From: Symsagittifera roscoffensis
Lineage: Eukaryota > Xenacoelomorpha > Acoela > Convolutidae
Length of the DNA: 64,000 nt
Reading direction: 5' to 3'
Assembly: GCF_963678635.1 (NCBI RefSeq)
Contig: NC_087062.1
Span: forward strand, 93,099,845-93,163,844
Of the stretch, positions 1 through 13,700 are shown in pieces. The number at the start of each line of letters is the position of its first letter. Within the stretch, counting starts at the first letter, position 1. The notes beneath the pieces were generated by a model, which saw only the letters and a program-made list of their open reading frames with translations, was not told where the DNA came from and searched no databases. Position numbers and translations under genes: made by a program.

Positions 1-1696
1 TCCGCTTGAATAAATCAAAGTTGTAATTTACAAACAACAGTTTTGTAGACGTTTTTTTTTTCAAAAATATGAAAATTTGAGGCCTGTCCAAAAAATTAAC
101 ATCTAAAACAATCAAATTTCACCTGAAAAAACAACACTGATTTATATTCTAGATTTTAAAATAAACGTAAAAGCAAACCCTACAGCACAATCAGTTAAAT
201 CAATAATAAATTATTTAAATTATTGTAATCTTTAATTATTTCAAAACTGAAGCTGATGTTTGAACTTTTGGTTTTTTAACTTTGAAATCCAGACAACATT
301 ATGTACAAAATGTTGTAAAAATTTTCTGTCAAAAATACTCAGTTAAAAAGTCGAAAATTAATTGATTAAAAAACTTCCCAAAGCACTTATATTCTGCGTT
401 TTCGTCAAACATCGGAACAAGTCTTGTTATCAAACTACTAAAATTGGTCCATCTCGTTTAATCAAACTTCAGATGCTATTTAAAACAAATTAAACTTTAA
501 TAAAAAAATTTTTGTGTCAGCCAGACTATTTTTCAAATTTAAGCATTTTATTTGTAAGTTTTGGGTAACCATTACTTTGACAGGAACTATTCTACTTTTC
601 ACCTATTTCATTTTTCACATTTTTCATTTATTTTCGATCATTTCGTCCATTTTTTGTACAATAAAAAAACTATTTAATTGGCCATAATTGCAATCGGAAC
701 GTTCAGGTTTGGCATTGCTTATATCAATCACACCTTGTTCATCTGATGTTCCATTAAAACTTTTCCATTAAAATCTTTTCCATTCCTCATGGTAAGTAAA
801 TCAGAACAGAAATTGGGCGAAATAGTTGAATTGTAAACATACAAAAGCCTCCGAAATTTGAGAAGATTACCTTAGATCACGTAATACATCAATCTTTTTG
901 TTCCGTCTTTTGAAGAAAGTGCGGAATATCTATGCCTGGTTTGGTTTTTTCATTTATTCGGTCAATTTTCGACTTGTTAACTAAGCGTTTTTGACGGAAT
1001 TTTGGGATACCATCTGAAAGATACTGTTATCTTAAACTCAAATTTAAAAAGTTATTTCACCTGTGATTATTTTTGTTACGTTACGACCGTTTGAAAATTG
1101 CAAATTTGGTCAACTTTGGATAACTAGATTGCAATATATTGTGTACTTATAAGAAGCGCAAGAAGCGAATTTATGCGTTCCAAATTGAATTGAGGCTAGC
1201 AGCTTAATCCTATTATTACAATACGAAATGCTAAACACATCCTCAGTGTTTTTATTAGCGCGTGGGGCAATAAAATGAAGAAAACTTGAAAAAAGGATTT
1301 TCTTCTTTTTTCTCAATTGTTCTGTCAATTATTCAACCAAAAAAAAAGTTTTCAGTTGACCTTAAATGCAATCGGAACATTCAAAGCTTTGCTCTGATAT
1401 ACGAGCAGTCATGTTTAAACTCTAAATTATCTCTGATTTCTTTTGCTTCCATTTAATTGTTTCGCTCAAGAGAAATTCTGTAAAAAATATTTTTGACTAG
1501 AGAGTAACTTATCAATGATTACACATTAATAAAAAGTATTTCGTTGTTTTCAGGGAAGGCAATTCAACTTTTGATTATATCATTTTTACAATCGTCTCTT
1601 TTACAACTCATTTCTGCCGCAATTCTACACTAATAACTTTTCAGGGCGAAGACGGTTAGGTTACTAATTGAAAACTTTGCTCCTTGTTGTTTTAAG
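1..1696. other. Upstream DNA, no gene seen
   Basis: AT-rich DNA with no coding similarity I recognise. Two short related stretches around 687-735 and 1368-1415 share the core TGCAATCGGAAC, suggesting a small diverged duplication. A polypyrimidine tract ending in CAG at about 1644 and another ending in TTTTAAG at 1696 could be acceptors for a 5' UTR or first coding exon of the ABCG gene. No promoter can be named. Confidence 0.4.
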
Positions 1697-1737
1697 CACC
1701 CTCCATCATTTACACCGAACGGGTCCAAGGTGCGTCC

Positions 1738-4700
1738 ATGGCTTGGAAAGACATCAACATGTTCGTCAAAGCAGGCAAGTGTTGCTCAAAAACAAAAAAG
1801 CAGCTGTTGACAAATGTGAGTGGACACATTTCGAAAGGGGAGATTATGGCGCTGATGGGACCTTCAGGAAGTGGGAAAACGACTATTCTGGATGTATTGG
1901 CAGACAGGGTTAAGAAAGCGGAGATTACAGGAGAAATTCTGATTAACGGGAAGCCACGAGATCAAAAGGTAGAGCTCTTGTTTATTTACTCTAACAAAAA
2001 ACCTACATTAGAATAATGACAAAAAATACAAATATTCAGATGAATTGATTCACTATTCGGATTCGAACAATGTTTTCAACTTTGTTATTAAAAAAGAAAA
2101 ACAATATTATGACAAAATGTCATTGAGACAACTGCGTAGTAACTGCATATGAAAGATTGATCGCTACCACATTTTTTTCACCAATGCAGTGTGACATCAT
2201 TTAGATCTACTTTCTGTTGCAGAAGTTCCGCTACATCTGCAGCTACGTGAGTGTGGACGATGAGTTCTACGAAGTGTTCACAGTTAAGGAGACATTGAAC
2301 TTCACCGCCGCCCTGGCGCTGCCCAAAGTGTCCGGGGACAAGCGGAAGGAGAAGGTGGAGAAATTGATGCAGGAGAGCGGCATGACCTCATGTGCCGGCA
2401 CTAAAATAGGAGGAAAGGTGTTCCGGGGACTCTCAACAGGCTAGTTGTCGCCCTCACCACGGCACAACTTCAATGTGCCATTCTCTTAAAACAATTTCCT
2501 CAAACTAATGTAGCTTTGAACACCAGTTCCCGCACCCATTCAAATATTACGAAGATGGTGATGAAAGGTCTTAGTTTCTCGATCAGTCTTTCTCAGCTAA
2601 CGAATCAGAATAGGAACCAGTTTTTTAAAACATTAGACTCATCCATTCCTCATACCTGATAAATTTGAGCGCTGAATTAAGAACTTCAGCCCTGAATGCC
2701 AATGTCGTGATCTTATATTCCAAAATTTGTTTCAATTTGGTATTTTTTATCATAAAAAGTTTTATTAGGAGTATTGAAAGTTGTGAAGACTTTTTACAGG
2801 TCTTGCTGATTTTTTTTTGTTTTTTTTTTCAGGAAAAAAGTCTTAAAATATTGATGCACTTAAGTATATTTTCACTTTTTGAGTTAAATTTAATTTCATC
2901 TGCTAAAAGTGACGTTAATAGTCCTCTCCAAATACGAACGTGGAAATGGTGCAAAAAACTTAAACAATTTCTAGTTTCGAAAGTGGAATTTAATTCTTAG
3001 ATTTCCAGTGGAATAAAAACATAAACTGTTGATCCAATTTTCTCATATTGGGTTAATGTTATCAAAAAGTGCATAATTATTAAAACTCAAAGAGCTTAAA
3101 GGGCATCTGTTTTTGTCTTTGAAATTCGAAAGTTGAGTTTTTTTAACAAAGTCAGTATTTTTTTTTATGTTTACTTGCATTCATTGCTCATTTCCAATCT
3201 TCGATTGGCTATTTTCTTAAAATTTCAAAAATTGAGGTTTTCAAAAAATATTCAGTATTTTTTTCTGTCGACTAGAGTTCATTGAATTTTTTGCTACTGA
3301 CTGTCCGTTGTATATGTTTTTTTTTCAGGAAACTTTTTTTTATAATTTATTCACATTCAGATTTGATGTTTTGTGCTTTGATTTGTGATCTCTTTTTGAT
3401 TTCAGTCTTTTCCTTCGATGAAAGGAAGGCAAGCTTTTGAATAAAAAAAAACGCGTAATTGACATCTAGCTTCGAACCTGGAGTTTAATTTGCAGTTTTT
3501 CCCGCGGAATGAAAAACTTACCTTATGATATGGTTTTCTCAAATTGGGTTAACTTATCAAAGAAAGGTGTACCATAACTTGCTCTAGCAATTTACAGAGC
3601 TGTAAGGCCGTCTATTTCATCGTTAAAATCTGTCAGTTTTTTTACTGATTTTTTGCGTTCATAAGTGTTTTATCCACTTATCTGGTGGTTATTTTTTTTC
3701 GGTTTCTTTTTTTTTTCATTGACTCTTTTCCAACTGTCTGTTGGTTATGTTTAGACTTTTATTGGCTTTGTTGTAAAAGAACAAAAAATAACATTTTGTT
3801 CGGGAAAAACTAGTTTGTGAATGTTATGTTAGCGCTTTTTTGGAAATGTATTTTTTTAGAAAATGATATTAGAAAATGAAAAAACGCAGAAATTGTTTTT
3901 GTTTTTAATTTTCGCAGAAAAGTGTAGTCGAATATGGTTAATTAGCCAAAATTAATAGCTTTAGTTTTGTTCCTCTCAATACAAAAACTAAAAAGTTAAG
4001 AAAAGCACAAAAACTAAAAATTTGGAAAAAATACTTAATGCTGCTATCTGAAATTAATAACCAACCTGGCTGGATTAATCCCTATAACAACCTATTCACG
4101 TCGAAACGTTCTCACTTTCCTTTGTTTCAAGCTCGGAAAAACTTCTTTTTTCGATAAACATGCCTTTCAATTGTCTAGGCCAACGGAGACGTCTGAGCAT
4201 TGCGATGGAGCTGTTGAAAAGTCCGCTCATTCTGTTCATGGATGAACCTCTCTCAGGGCTGGACGGATCTGCCGCCGTCAACATCATGGAGTGTGTTGAG
4301 GGATTGGCTCAAGCAGGTAAGACACGCCCCCTTCTTCTCTGCTGAGTTTCTTCCTAGTCTAATAGATATCATAAAATATGGCGATCCTATTCAGTCTATT
4401 TCGAAAATCCTTGACCGTCCACTGGAGAAATACTGAAACAAGTGTTCTCGATCTAGCTTTGGCAGAAAATTAGCCATATAACTTTTGTATCGAAGATTTG
4501 TATCGAAGATTGTTGACTCTAACAAATTGTCTCGTTTATATCTCTAGGTTGCAATGTCTAAGGCTGGATAAAAGAACAAAAAATTATAGCAGAGTTCATT
4601 CTCGCAACAAGTGTGCTGAATAGCTATTGGGCCTTACTTTTCGTTCTGTCATTTAGGCATGACAATTCTTCTGTCGGTCCATCAACCGCCTTCAGCAGTA

Positions 4701-7700
4701 TGGAAGATTTTCAGTAGTGTCACTCTTCTAACAGCAGGCCAGTTACATAAGAACATGACATGCCCGCACAGAAGTTTTAGATGGATAATAATTGATTATG
4801 TTCGATTTTTATAGTCTGTCCCCGTCTCTCTAAAATTCAAAAACAATCGGGATGTAATGGATTATTTTGCCAATATTTTCCGAAGCAGAAAAAATCCATT
4901 CCTAATCGATTATAATGGATTAGCTTATTATAGTTTCAAAAAAATTTCGGATTATAATTTCAAAAAATTTCATCGAAAAATAAACAATCCATTTGAATCG
5001 ATTATAATGGATTATAATCAATTTTTTAAAATCCTTTAGAGAGCTCTTTTCATTTGCTCGTAATTGCTTTAAACTTAAGTTATCGATTTTGTTTTCTCAC
5101 TAAATTTCATTTTTTCCTAATTTTAGGTTAATTATTTTCGTCATTTTTTATTCATTTTTATTCATCGACTCTTAAAAAACAAATTCGAAACCCCACATTT
5201 TACACTAAACCACCCTCCTACACTTTTTCCTTCCCTTAAGTTATCTATTCCGGTAGGGGTAGGGGAGGGAGTGGGTTGGATCAAACTGCGGGGGGATGGG
5301 TTAGAATTGTAACATTACATAAGATGACATAAAGTAAGTTGAGTAAAGTTGTGTCATCTGATTATTCAGGAGTCGTAATGTATAGTGGACCAACAGGGCC
5401 CGTACTGGGCTTCATGGAGAAGGCTTCGGGCAGAAGGTGTCCAAAAATGACCAACCCACCAGATTTTTTTCTCAACTTGATCAACGCCGACTTCGACGGT
5501 AAGTTTAATGTCGATATACAATACATACTAGTCTGAAAAAACACTGTTTTTTTTCTCAGAATTCCATTTATACTTGTTCCCTTAATTTCTTCTAAACACC
5601 CTGCAGATTTTTTTCGTTTTTGAGGCCATGCGGACATCAAAAAGATTGCACGTGATTACTTGCACAGTGCGGAAAGACAAGACATTCAGGAGAAGATTGA
5701 GCTGGCGAGAACCATGGGGCGCGGCGTCGATGACCGACTAGTTCGTAAGAGATGCAACTACTGCAAACAGGTAGGTAGATGTTTAATACTTCAATCATGA
5801 TGAATCTAGATACATTGTCTGAATTAAATACATTGTTTCGAATTGGTTTTTTAAGAGTCGATGAACGTATTGCGGACTCTTATCTAGGTCGCGATAATTT
5901 TTTTCTTTTTTTCAGGAAGAGTCTTAAAAATTAGTTCAGGCTTAAAATTAATTTTCGCGGTTTGACTTAAGGTTTATTTTTATAATCAGTTTAACAAAAA
6001 CAATGCAAAAGAACCGCAAACTCCACTATCAAACAGCGAAAGTGTAAAGGTCACGAAAAACTTGATTGACTTCTAGTTTCGAATAAGGAATTTTAATTAT
6101 CAAACTTCCCAGCGAAATAAAAGTTTACCTATTCATCTAGTTTTCCCATTTTGGGTTACTTTTATCAAAAAATAGTCAATTATTGGTTTTTTTTAAATCA
6201 AAAAAGTTTTAAAGCGAAAAATGAGTTTTTTTAAAAAAAAAACAAGTGGTATCATTGTTCCGTTTACTTGTATTCATTGGCTCGTTTCCAACTCTCCGTT
6301 GGCTATGTGTTCAGTTTTGCTATAGAATCAGTTTCAACTTTCAATTAAGTGCAAAAATGTAGAATGACCAGAGCATATTCTTAAAGAGGCCCCCTTTTTT
6401 ATTTGCATGCTACCTTTTTGCCTACTATACGCAGAAGTTTTGATGCAAAGCCTTAAGNNNNNNNNNNNNNNNNNNNNNNNNNNNNNNNNNNNNNNNNNNN
6501 NNNNNNNNNNNNNNNNNNNNNNNNNNNNNNNNNNNNNNNNNNNNNNNNNNNNNNNNNNNNNNNNNNNNNNNNNNNNNNNNNNNNNNNNNNNNNNNNNNNN
6601 NNNNNNNNNNNNNNNNNNNNNNNNNNNNNNNNNNNNNNNNNNNNNNNNNNNNNNNNNCTTTCAAATTTATCCTAAAAAAGTTTATTCGTGATGATTAATT
6701 TTAGCTTGATCAGTCATAATTTGTGTAATGATTATGAATAATGAACTTCAGATTGGTCTGCTGACAAAGAGGAGTCTGAGGAATGGCATCTTGCATCCTG
6801 GACTCTACTGGTTCAGACTCCTAGTCTACATTCTTCTCAATATTATAGTCGGTTAGGATAGCACGTTCAAATTTTAATGAGTGTGTTCCAATTTTTTTCA
6901 ATTATTCAAGAAATATTTTTCTTATTACGAACGAGTTTAAAAACACACTTTTTTGCTTTCGATCTACGATCGCTTTTCATTTATCACACGGAGCACAGAA
7001 TTAAGTAGCTAATTAATGACTTCCACTCGATTGGATCAAAGTGGTAATTGCGTTTAAAGAAAAACTATCTAAAAGTTTAAATATGGAGAACAAAACTTCA
7101 AATTTAAAAAGCTTTTTTCTCACATTGGGTTGGGTCGACATTGGGTGAAAAAAGATGACAAAAAATTTTGCTTAGAATCAATATGGTGGATGTGTTTGCA
7201 GAATTCGGGCCTAAAATATTCAAGCCGATTGCTTTTGACTCGTTTTAGTCAACCCAAAATTACGTCGAAAATGCCAGATCTTCGTTGACAAAAATTATGT
7301 CAAAGTGAGGATCTGATGTATTTCAACAACTTTTAGCAGGGGTATGATCTCAAAACATTTGTAGAAATAATTTATTTTTGTTTACAAAGGGGCGAAGCTG
7401 AGCTTCGCACCACTTGCGATACAACACAATAAATTTTACGTTTTTGATATTTTCTGAATTTGTTATACTGAAACGTGACGAAATGCAAAAATTGGACTTT
7501 GCTTAAGATCTTAATTTTTATCTCTTTTAAGATAAATGAGAGTGAAACCTTTTGAGATTCTGGAACTTTCTCTGAGAAAAAATTTGAGGGGTAGCCGCTT
7601 CTGCAGGAAAAATTCGCGCAACCGTTTCTTTTGATTAAAAGTTTCATCTCAAATTTGATATGATAGTTTTTACAAAAACTAAAAAAACTTCTTAAAAAAG

Positions 7701-10700
7701 CTTTAACTTTTCCGAAATTTGTAACTTTATTCTGCTAAATGCAAGCCGTGGCTTGTAAAGCAGAGATAATTCCCATAATCGGGTTTCTCGATTGAACACG
7801 TAACCTGAAAATTGGCACGGTGATTTTCGAGTAGGGTCAAAATTTCCAAAAAATGGTCAAAGATTCGAAATTTTCTTTTGTTTGAAGTCAATAATTTTTT
7901 TCTAAAATAAATTGGGCGTAGCAAATTTTAAACGTAAGATTTCAAAAAACTGGTCTCTCGATAAACCTATGATATCAGATTTGGCGAGATAGTTTTTGAG
8001 AAAATCAAAACCCGGTCAACAAACTTGAGATTTCCGAGAACCATAGCTTTTCGGTTTAAAAAAATTGAGCGTACCCGCTTATGCAGAGCAGATTCACTCA
8101 ACCTGTAATTTGGGTAGTTCTCGAGAAAATCCAAACTATGACTTCTCCGAGGACCAGAAAATTTTGTGTCAAAAAATTTTGGGCGCAATTGCGCATGCTA
8201 AAGAACTTCCCACAATCCGTTCCGTGGATTGAATCCAAAACTTCATATGCGATGGTATTTTTTGGTTTAAAATTCAGAAACCAAACGCTCAAAAAATCAA
8301 AAAATTGACTTTTCCGAGGACGATTACTTTTCGTGTAGAATATTGTTTTTCGCATGTAATGCAGGGTGCTTCCGGTCTCTCTAATGAACCCATTGCCTCA
8401 AATTTGGAAGGTTTCTTTTCGAACAAAAATTTATAAAGATTCGAAACACGGTTAAAAAAACTCAAAAATTTATCTACTCCTTGGGCCATAATTTTTTGTG
8501 TAAAAAATCTGAGCGTAGCTTACTAAGGAGGGGAGCTTTTTCAATCAGTTTTTTTCATCAAAACCAAAATTTCAGATTTGTTAGCTTTTCATATTGAAAA
8601 AACGAAAAACGAAATCTAAAATATTGGTCAAATATTCCACACCTACGTTTCCGAAGTCTGTAAATAAAACAGATAACGCAAAAAAAAGAATAGGGGAGGA
8701 TGCAGGCGCACAAACGTGAAGGCGGGCATTCAATGGATACCATTTTGTAAAAATCGGTTGCGAAAAAAGTAAAACAACCCAATCCCAAATTTATCTACTC
8801 CTTGGGCCATAATTTTTTGTGTAAAAAATCTGAGCGTAGCTTACTAAGGAGGGGAGCTTTTTCAATCAGTTTTTTTCATCAAAACCAAAATTTCAGATTT
8901 GTTAGCTTTTCATATTGAAAAAACGAAAAACGAAATCTAAAATATTGGTCAAATATTCCACACCTACGTTTCCGAAGTCTGTAAATAAAATAGATAACGC
9001 AAAAAAAAAGATTAGAGGAGGATGCAGGCGCACAAACGTGAAGGCGGGCATTCAATGGATACCATTTTGTAAAAATCGGTTGCGAAAAAAGTAAAACAAC
9101 CCAATCCCAAATTTTTTCATAATAATTGTTTTTATTAAACAGGAATTCTAGGCAAAAATGCCATGCGAGAAATTTGAAATTCAAATTAGCAACTGAAAAA
9201 ATTTTACGAAGTGGAAAAAAAGAACAACAATCTTTGAGCAGACACCAATTGAGCGGAAAAAATTGATTTTATATGAAAACTTTTTAATTTTTCAAGTCCC
9301 CAGTAGAACCACCTTGTAGTAACTAGTAGTCACTAAGTAGTTCAAATTGAATAATCATGAAATTGAGCTTGTCAACTGAATAGCAGTATCATATGCCTCT
9401 TCATGCCAGCATATGAATAACTGACTTTGTTAAACTAATTATAAACTCCAAAAAAAGTGTTCTTCCCGATTTGATAAGGCTTGTTAATTGAAAGCGTAAA
9501 TTGTCAGGCTCTTATATAGGTCGTGATAATTTTTACGATATAAATTACTATTTCTTCGAAACGTTTTGAACAAATTTTTGGAAATTATAACCAACTCAGA
9601 TTTTGTTGGTTTTGTAAGAGGCCTACTCGAAAAAAGTTTTCTAAGAAATTGATCCCCTGTTCTTGCCTAATTTTTGATTGACTAAAGCAAGGAGTTTTTA
9701 TCCGTTTGGTGTTAGAGCTTTGGGCTCATTTTCCTTAAAAAATAGCACCATAAGAATTTTGCTAAATTATTACACAAGTAAAGTCTTCGTCCAGGTTTTA
9801 CCTAACGTTAACCCATTTTGAAAAAAAAAAAGCGTTTTTAAATTTCAAAATTCATGCGTTTTGTTTGAAAAATTTAAATCAGCACTATACTATTTAAATT
9901 TGATAATTTAACGCGCCATAAATTTAGATCTATTGAAAAACTGCACTTTCTAAATTAAACGGAGGCGAGCAACTTGCTCTTATTATTGCGTTAACTTAAA
10001 TCACTTTTTCTGATGCATAATCTGCATAAACTTTTAAAGGTTTACAATTTTCTTACACATTTTTCATCAATATTTCAAAGCAAAAATCTGTGCATCGACG
10101 CTGAAGGGTACTAAAAATGTTCAAAGGTTTCTTTGGGACGAGTTTTTTAAAATATTTTTGCCAAGTTTCCACTGTTCAACTAATCTAAAATTGAAAAAGA
10201 GAACACAAAAGAGATCACAAAAAAAAACATATAGTTCAAAAAAATTTTTGATTTTTTTTTGAAAAATGACAGTTTAGATGAATTAGAAAAATTCACTATA
10301 TATTTTGTTCTGTTATCGAGTGAGCGGCAATGTATTCAGGCTCAGATTTTGTCACCAATTAAGGCCAGCTTTTTGGAATTACAAATGAGTTGCTAGACGC
10401 TAATTACATCATTTTGTACTTAACGTAGCTAGTGTAGGAAAATTTCAAAAAAAATCAGAACAGTTTTTTTCAGAGTGATTGAATGTACTTAGGACTCTTA
10501 TTCAGATCTTGAACATATTTTTTGTTTTTCAGGAAAATTATTAAATTTAAAATTTGTTCAGGCTCAAATTTGATTTTTCGCGGTTTGACTTCTGACTACT
10601 TTTTATATACTCTGTTAGAAGTACAGGTCATATAATTTTTTAAAAGGACAGCAAATCAACTAACAAACAACAGAATATTAAAGGTCACAAAAAACGTAAC

Positions 10701-13700
10701 TGACTTTCAGTTTCAAATACGGAATTTAATTTTCAGATTTTCCAGCGCAACAAAAGAAATATCCATTAAAGCAGTTTTCTCAAATCGGGTTAACTTTATC
10801 ATAAAAAGCGTTTTCGTGAATTTTAAGGACTGTTAGAACATTCAAGATTTTGACCCGATGACAGAAGATACGTATGAATGTTAAACTACGAAGTGTTTCA
10901 TCAATTATTTAGCATTTTGGAACCAGATAAAAACTATATTTATTCTTTGGTTATACATTGGATAATCTATCACTATAAAATATTTAATATTAACCAATCC
11001 CGATCCATCTAACTAACAATACACTTAATTGTAAGTGCTGAAATTACTTGTAATTTCAGCACCAGAGAAATTTGAATTTAACTTAGAAATTAGTTACCTC
11101 TCCAAGAGAACTTTAGCAATCGCAATAAGCCAGTATACTCAAGATCTATTGAGCCTAGCAGAGACTAGTTAAACACCCTGAGACTAGTAGATGAAAGAGT
11201 AATATTAGGATCGGTATTAGACTAAGAAGTTGCACGAATCTATCCGGCCGAAAATAAGATAGCGTGACGAGCAGACGAGTACCCTATCCGAAATTACTCT
11301 GAGTTACACCTCGAACCTAACTCATCTGGTGCGACCATAAGTCTCGATCAAGACCTGAACAAACAAATTAGCCTAGAACTAACAGATAGATTAGAATTAG
11401 ACAAAAACAATATCAAAAACTTTTAGACCAAACATTCATATTTAGAATTTTACTAGCAAGGAATTTAGATTTTTATTTGCAAACATAGAACCCTCGAAGA
11501 AAAATCTTCAATGATTATTACAGGTACTAAATCCTATTTATTATTGTACAATAACGATATATAAAAACATCTCAACTCGTTCCTTCCAAATCTGCAGTAA
11601 AATTGAAAAAGATATCTGAAAAATATATTTATTAAAAATAAAAAATAAAAAGTAGTTGACTTGATCATAAAATGTTAGTATATATAAATCATCCTTGCAT
11701 TCCCAGCTTCATCACCTAAACATAACAGCAATCATTAAACCACTAATATCATCATGCACTAAATTTTTCTATCAGATAAATCTAAAGACTTATCCAAATT
11801 TTTACCTCTATTTCATTTCAACTTGTTCATTTTTAAACTAGATCATCAAGGCTTTCCTTGGATCTCCATTAAATAATTAAATTAAATCCATTTTATACCA
11901 TAAAAAATTAAATCCTGATCATCAAGGCCTATCCTTGGATCAAATAGAACAGTTTTGTTCTCCCCCCTTCCAACAAATAAAGTGTCTAACGACCTCAAAC
12001 GTCGATTCACTACCCAACCCTTTCAAAGACCCAGGACTACTAGAACTTTTTCAATCACCTTAACCATTCAAATTAAGCTAAACAGTGAAGAACTTCGGTT
12101 TTTTCATCCTTCACTTAATCCCACCTCTTATCTGACCCAGGCTAAATCTTAAATCTTAGCAAGTATTAAAATAGTGTCTAACGAACTACCTGTGTTCTAA
12201 TTATACCTGAACCTTGTGGATCGATTTACTATTCTCCAACCCTTGAACACAATCACTACCCCTAAGTAAGATTAAGTAAGTTAACACCTTAACTTAGACT
12301 AGCCACGAGAAAGTAAAAATCATTCTTCGGAATCGATATACTTTTCTCTCCAACCCTGAACAAAAGATCCAGGTTAAGCTAACCAAAAAACCGTAAGGAC
12401 TAACAGTCTAGGAAATTAAGATCATTTATAACTTTCTTGCGTCCATCATCCTAAACCTTATGTCATTGAAAAATCTAGGAAATAAACAAACAATCGTATT
12501 ACATAATTGTGAAATAGACAACCAAAAATATGATCTTGTAAACACCCCGCATACACAAACAGTTGGATACATTCAAACAAAACGACAAACAAAAAATCAA
12601 AATGTCAAAAAAGAAGTTTTTCGGAAATGAAAGTAGTGTTTTGGGTTTAATTTCACCTTTTTGTACCAGAGAACGTTTTTATTTGGGACAAACAATCACT
12701 TCAATTAAATGCCTCAATCTAAACGAATTCTATTGACCTATGAAACCTGAAAAAGATTTTGCTTTATAAGAATTTTTTTCTCCAGTACAGTTAATTCTTC
12801 ATATAACGTAATAGCCATCGGCTTTTGAACCTGAAAAAGTTCTACAGCTTCGCCATTGACATTCATATACTGGACAAAAAACTACTGCAACTAATTATTT
12901 TAAAAGACTCAAACCTTGAATACAATCACTACCCCTAAGTAAGATTAAGTAAGTTAACACCTTAACTTAGAATAGCCATGAGAAAGTAACAATCATTCTT
13001 CGGAATCGATATATACATTTCTCTCCAACCCTATATAAAAGACCCAAATTAGGCTAACCAAAAAATTGTAAGGACTAACAGTCTAAGATATTAAAATCAC
13101 TAATAACAATCTTGCACCCTTCATCCTAAACCTTATGTCACTGAACAATTTAGGAAATAAACAAATAATTGTACTACACAATTGTGAAATAAATAACGAA
13201 GCATACGATCTTGTATTTACACCGCACAAACAAACAATCGGATATATTCGCACAAAACGTCAAACAATAAAAAGAAATATTTTAAGTAAAAAAAGACAAA
13301 TTACACGAAAAAGATTTTCAAAGCGTAGAAACGCAGTATCTGAATCAGAAGTCAGCAATTCAGATGCACTTTGCAAACTAAAAGAAACAGTAAATAAAAA
13401 CTACCCAGTTCACGACCAATTATATTTTTCCGATTCAGAAGCCACATCACATTCATCAAAACAAGGAAAAAGAAGAATAAAAAAGATATACAAAAATAAA
13501 CCAGTACGTTTATACAGTTGGAACCAACCAATCAGACACATTGAACATTACGCACTGACAGTCACTGAAAAAATGAGTCAAAGCCCAAGTGACGAAAGTC
13601 CAGACGAAGACTCGGTTTTCCCATTTATCATCTCTTCACCCACTGAAGATAGAGGACAAAGACAATTTTGTACTAATTTAATTGCAAATGTATTTGAACA

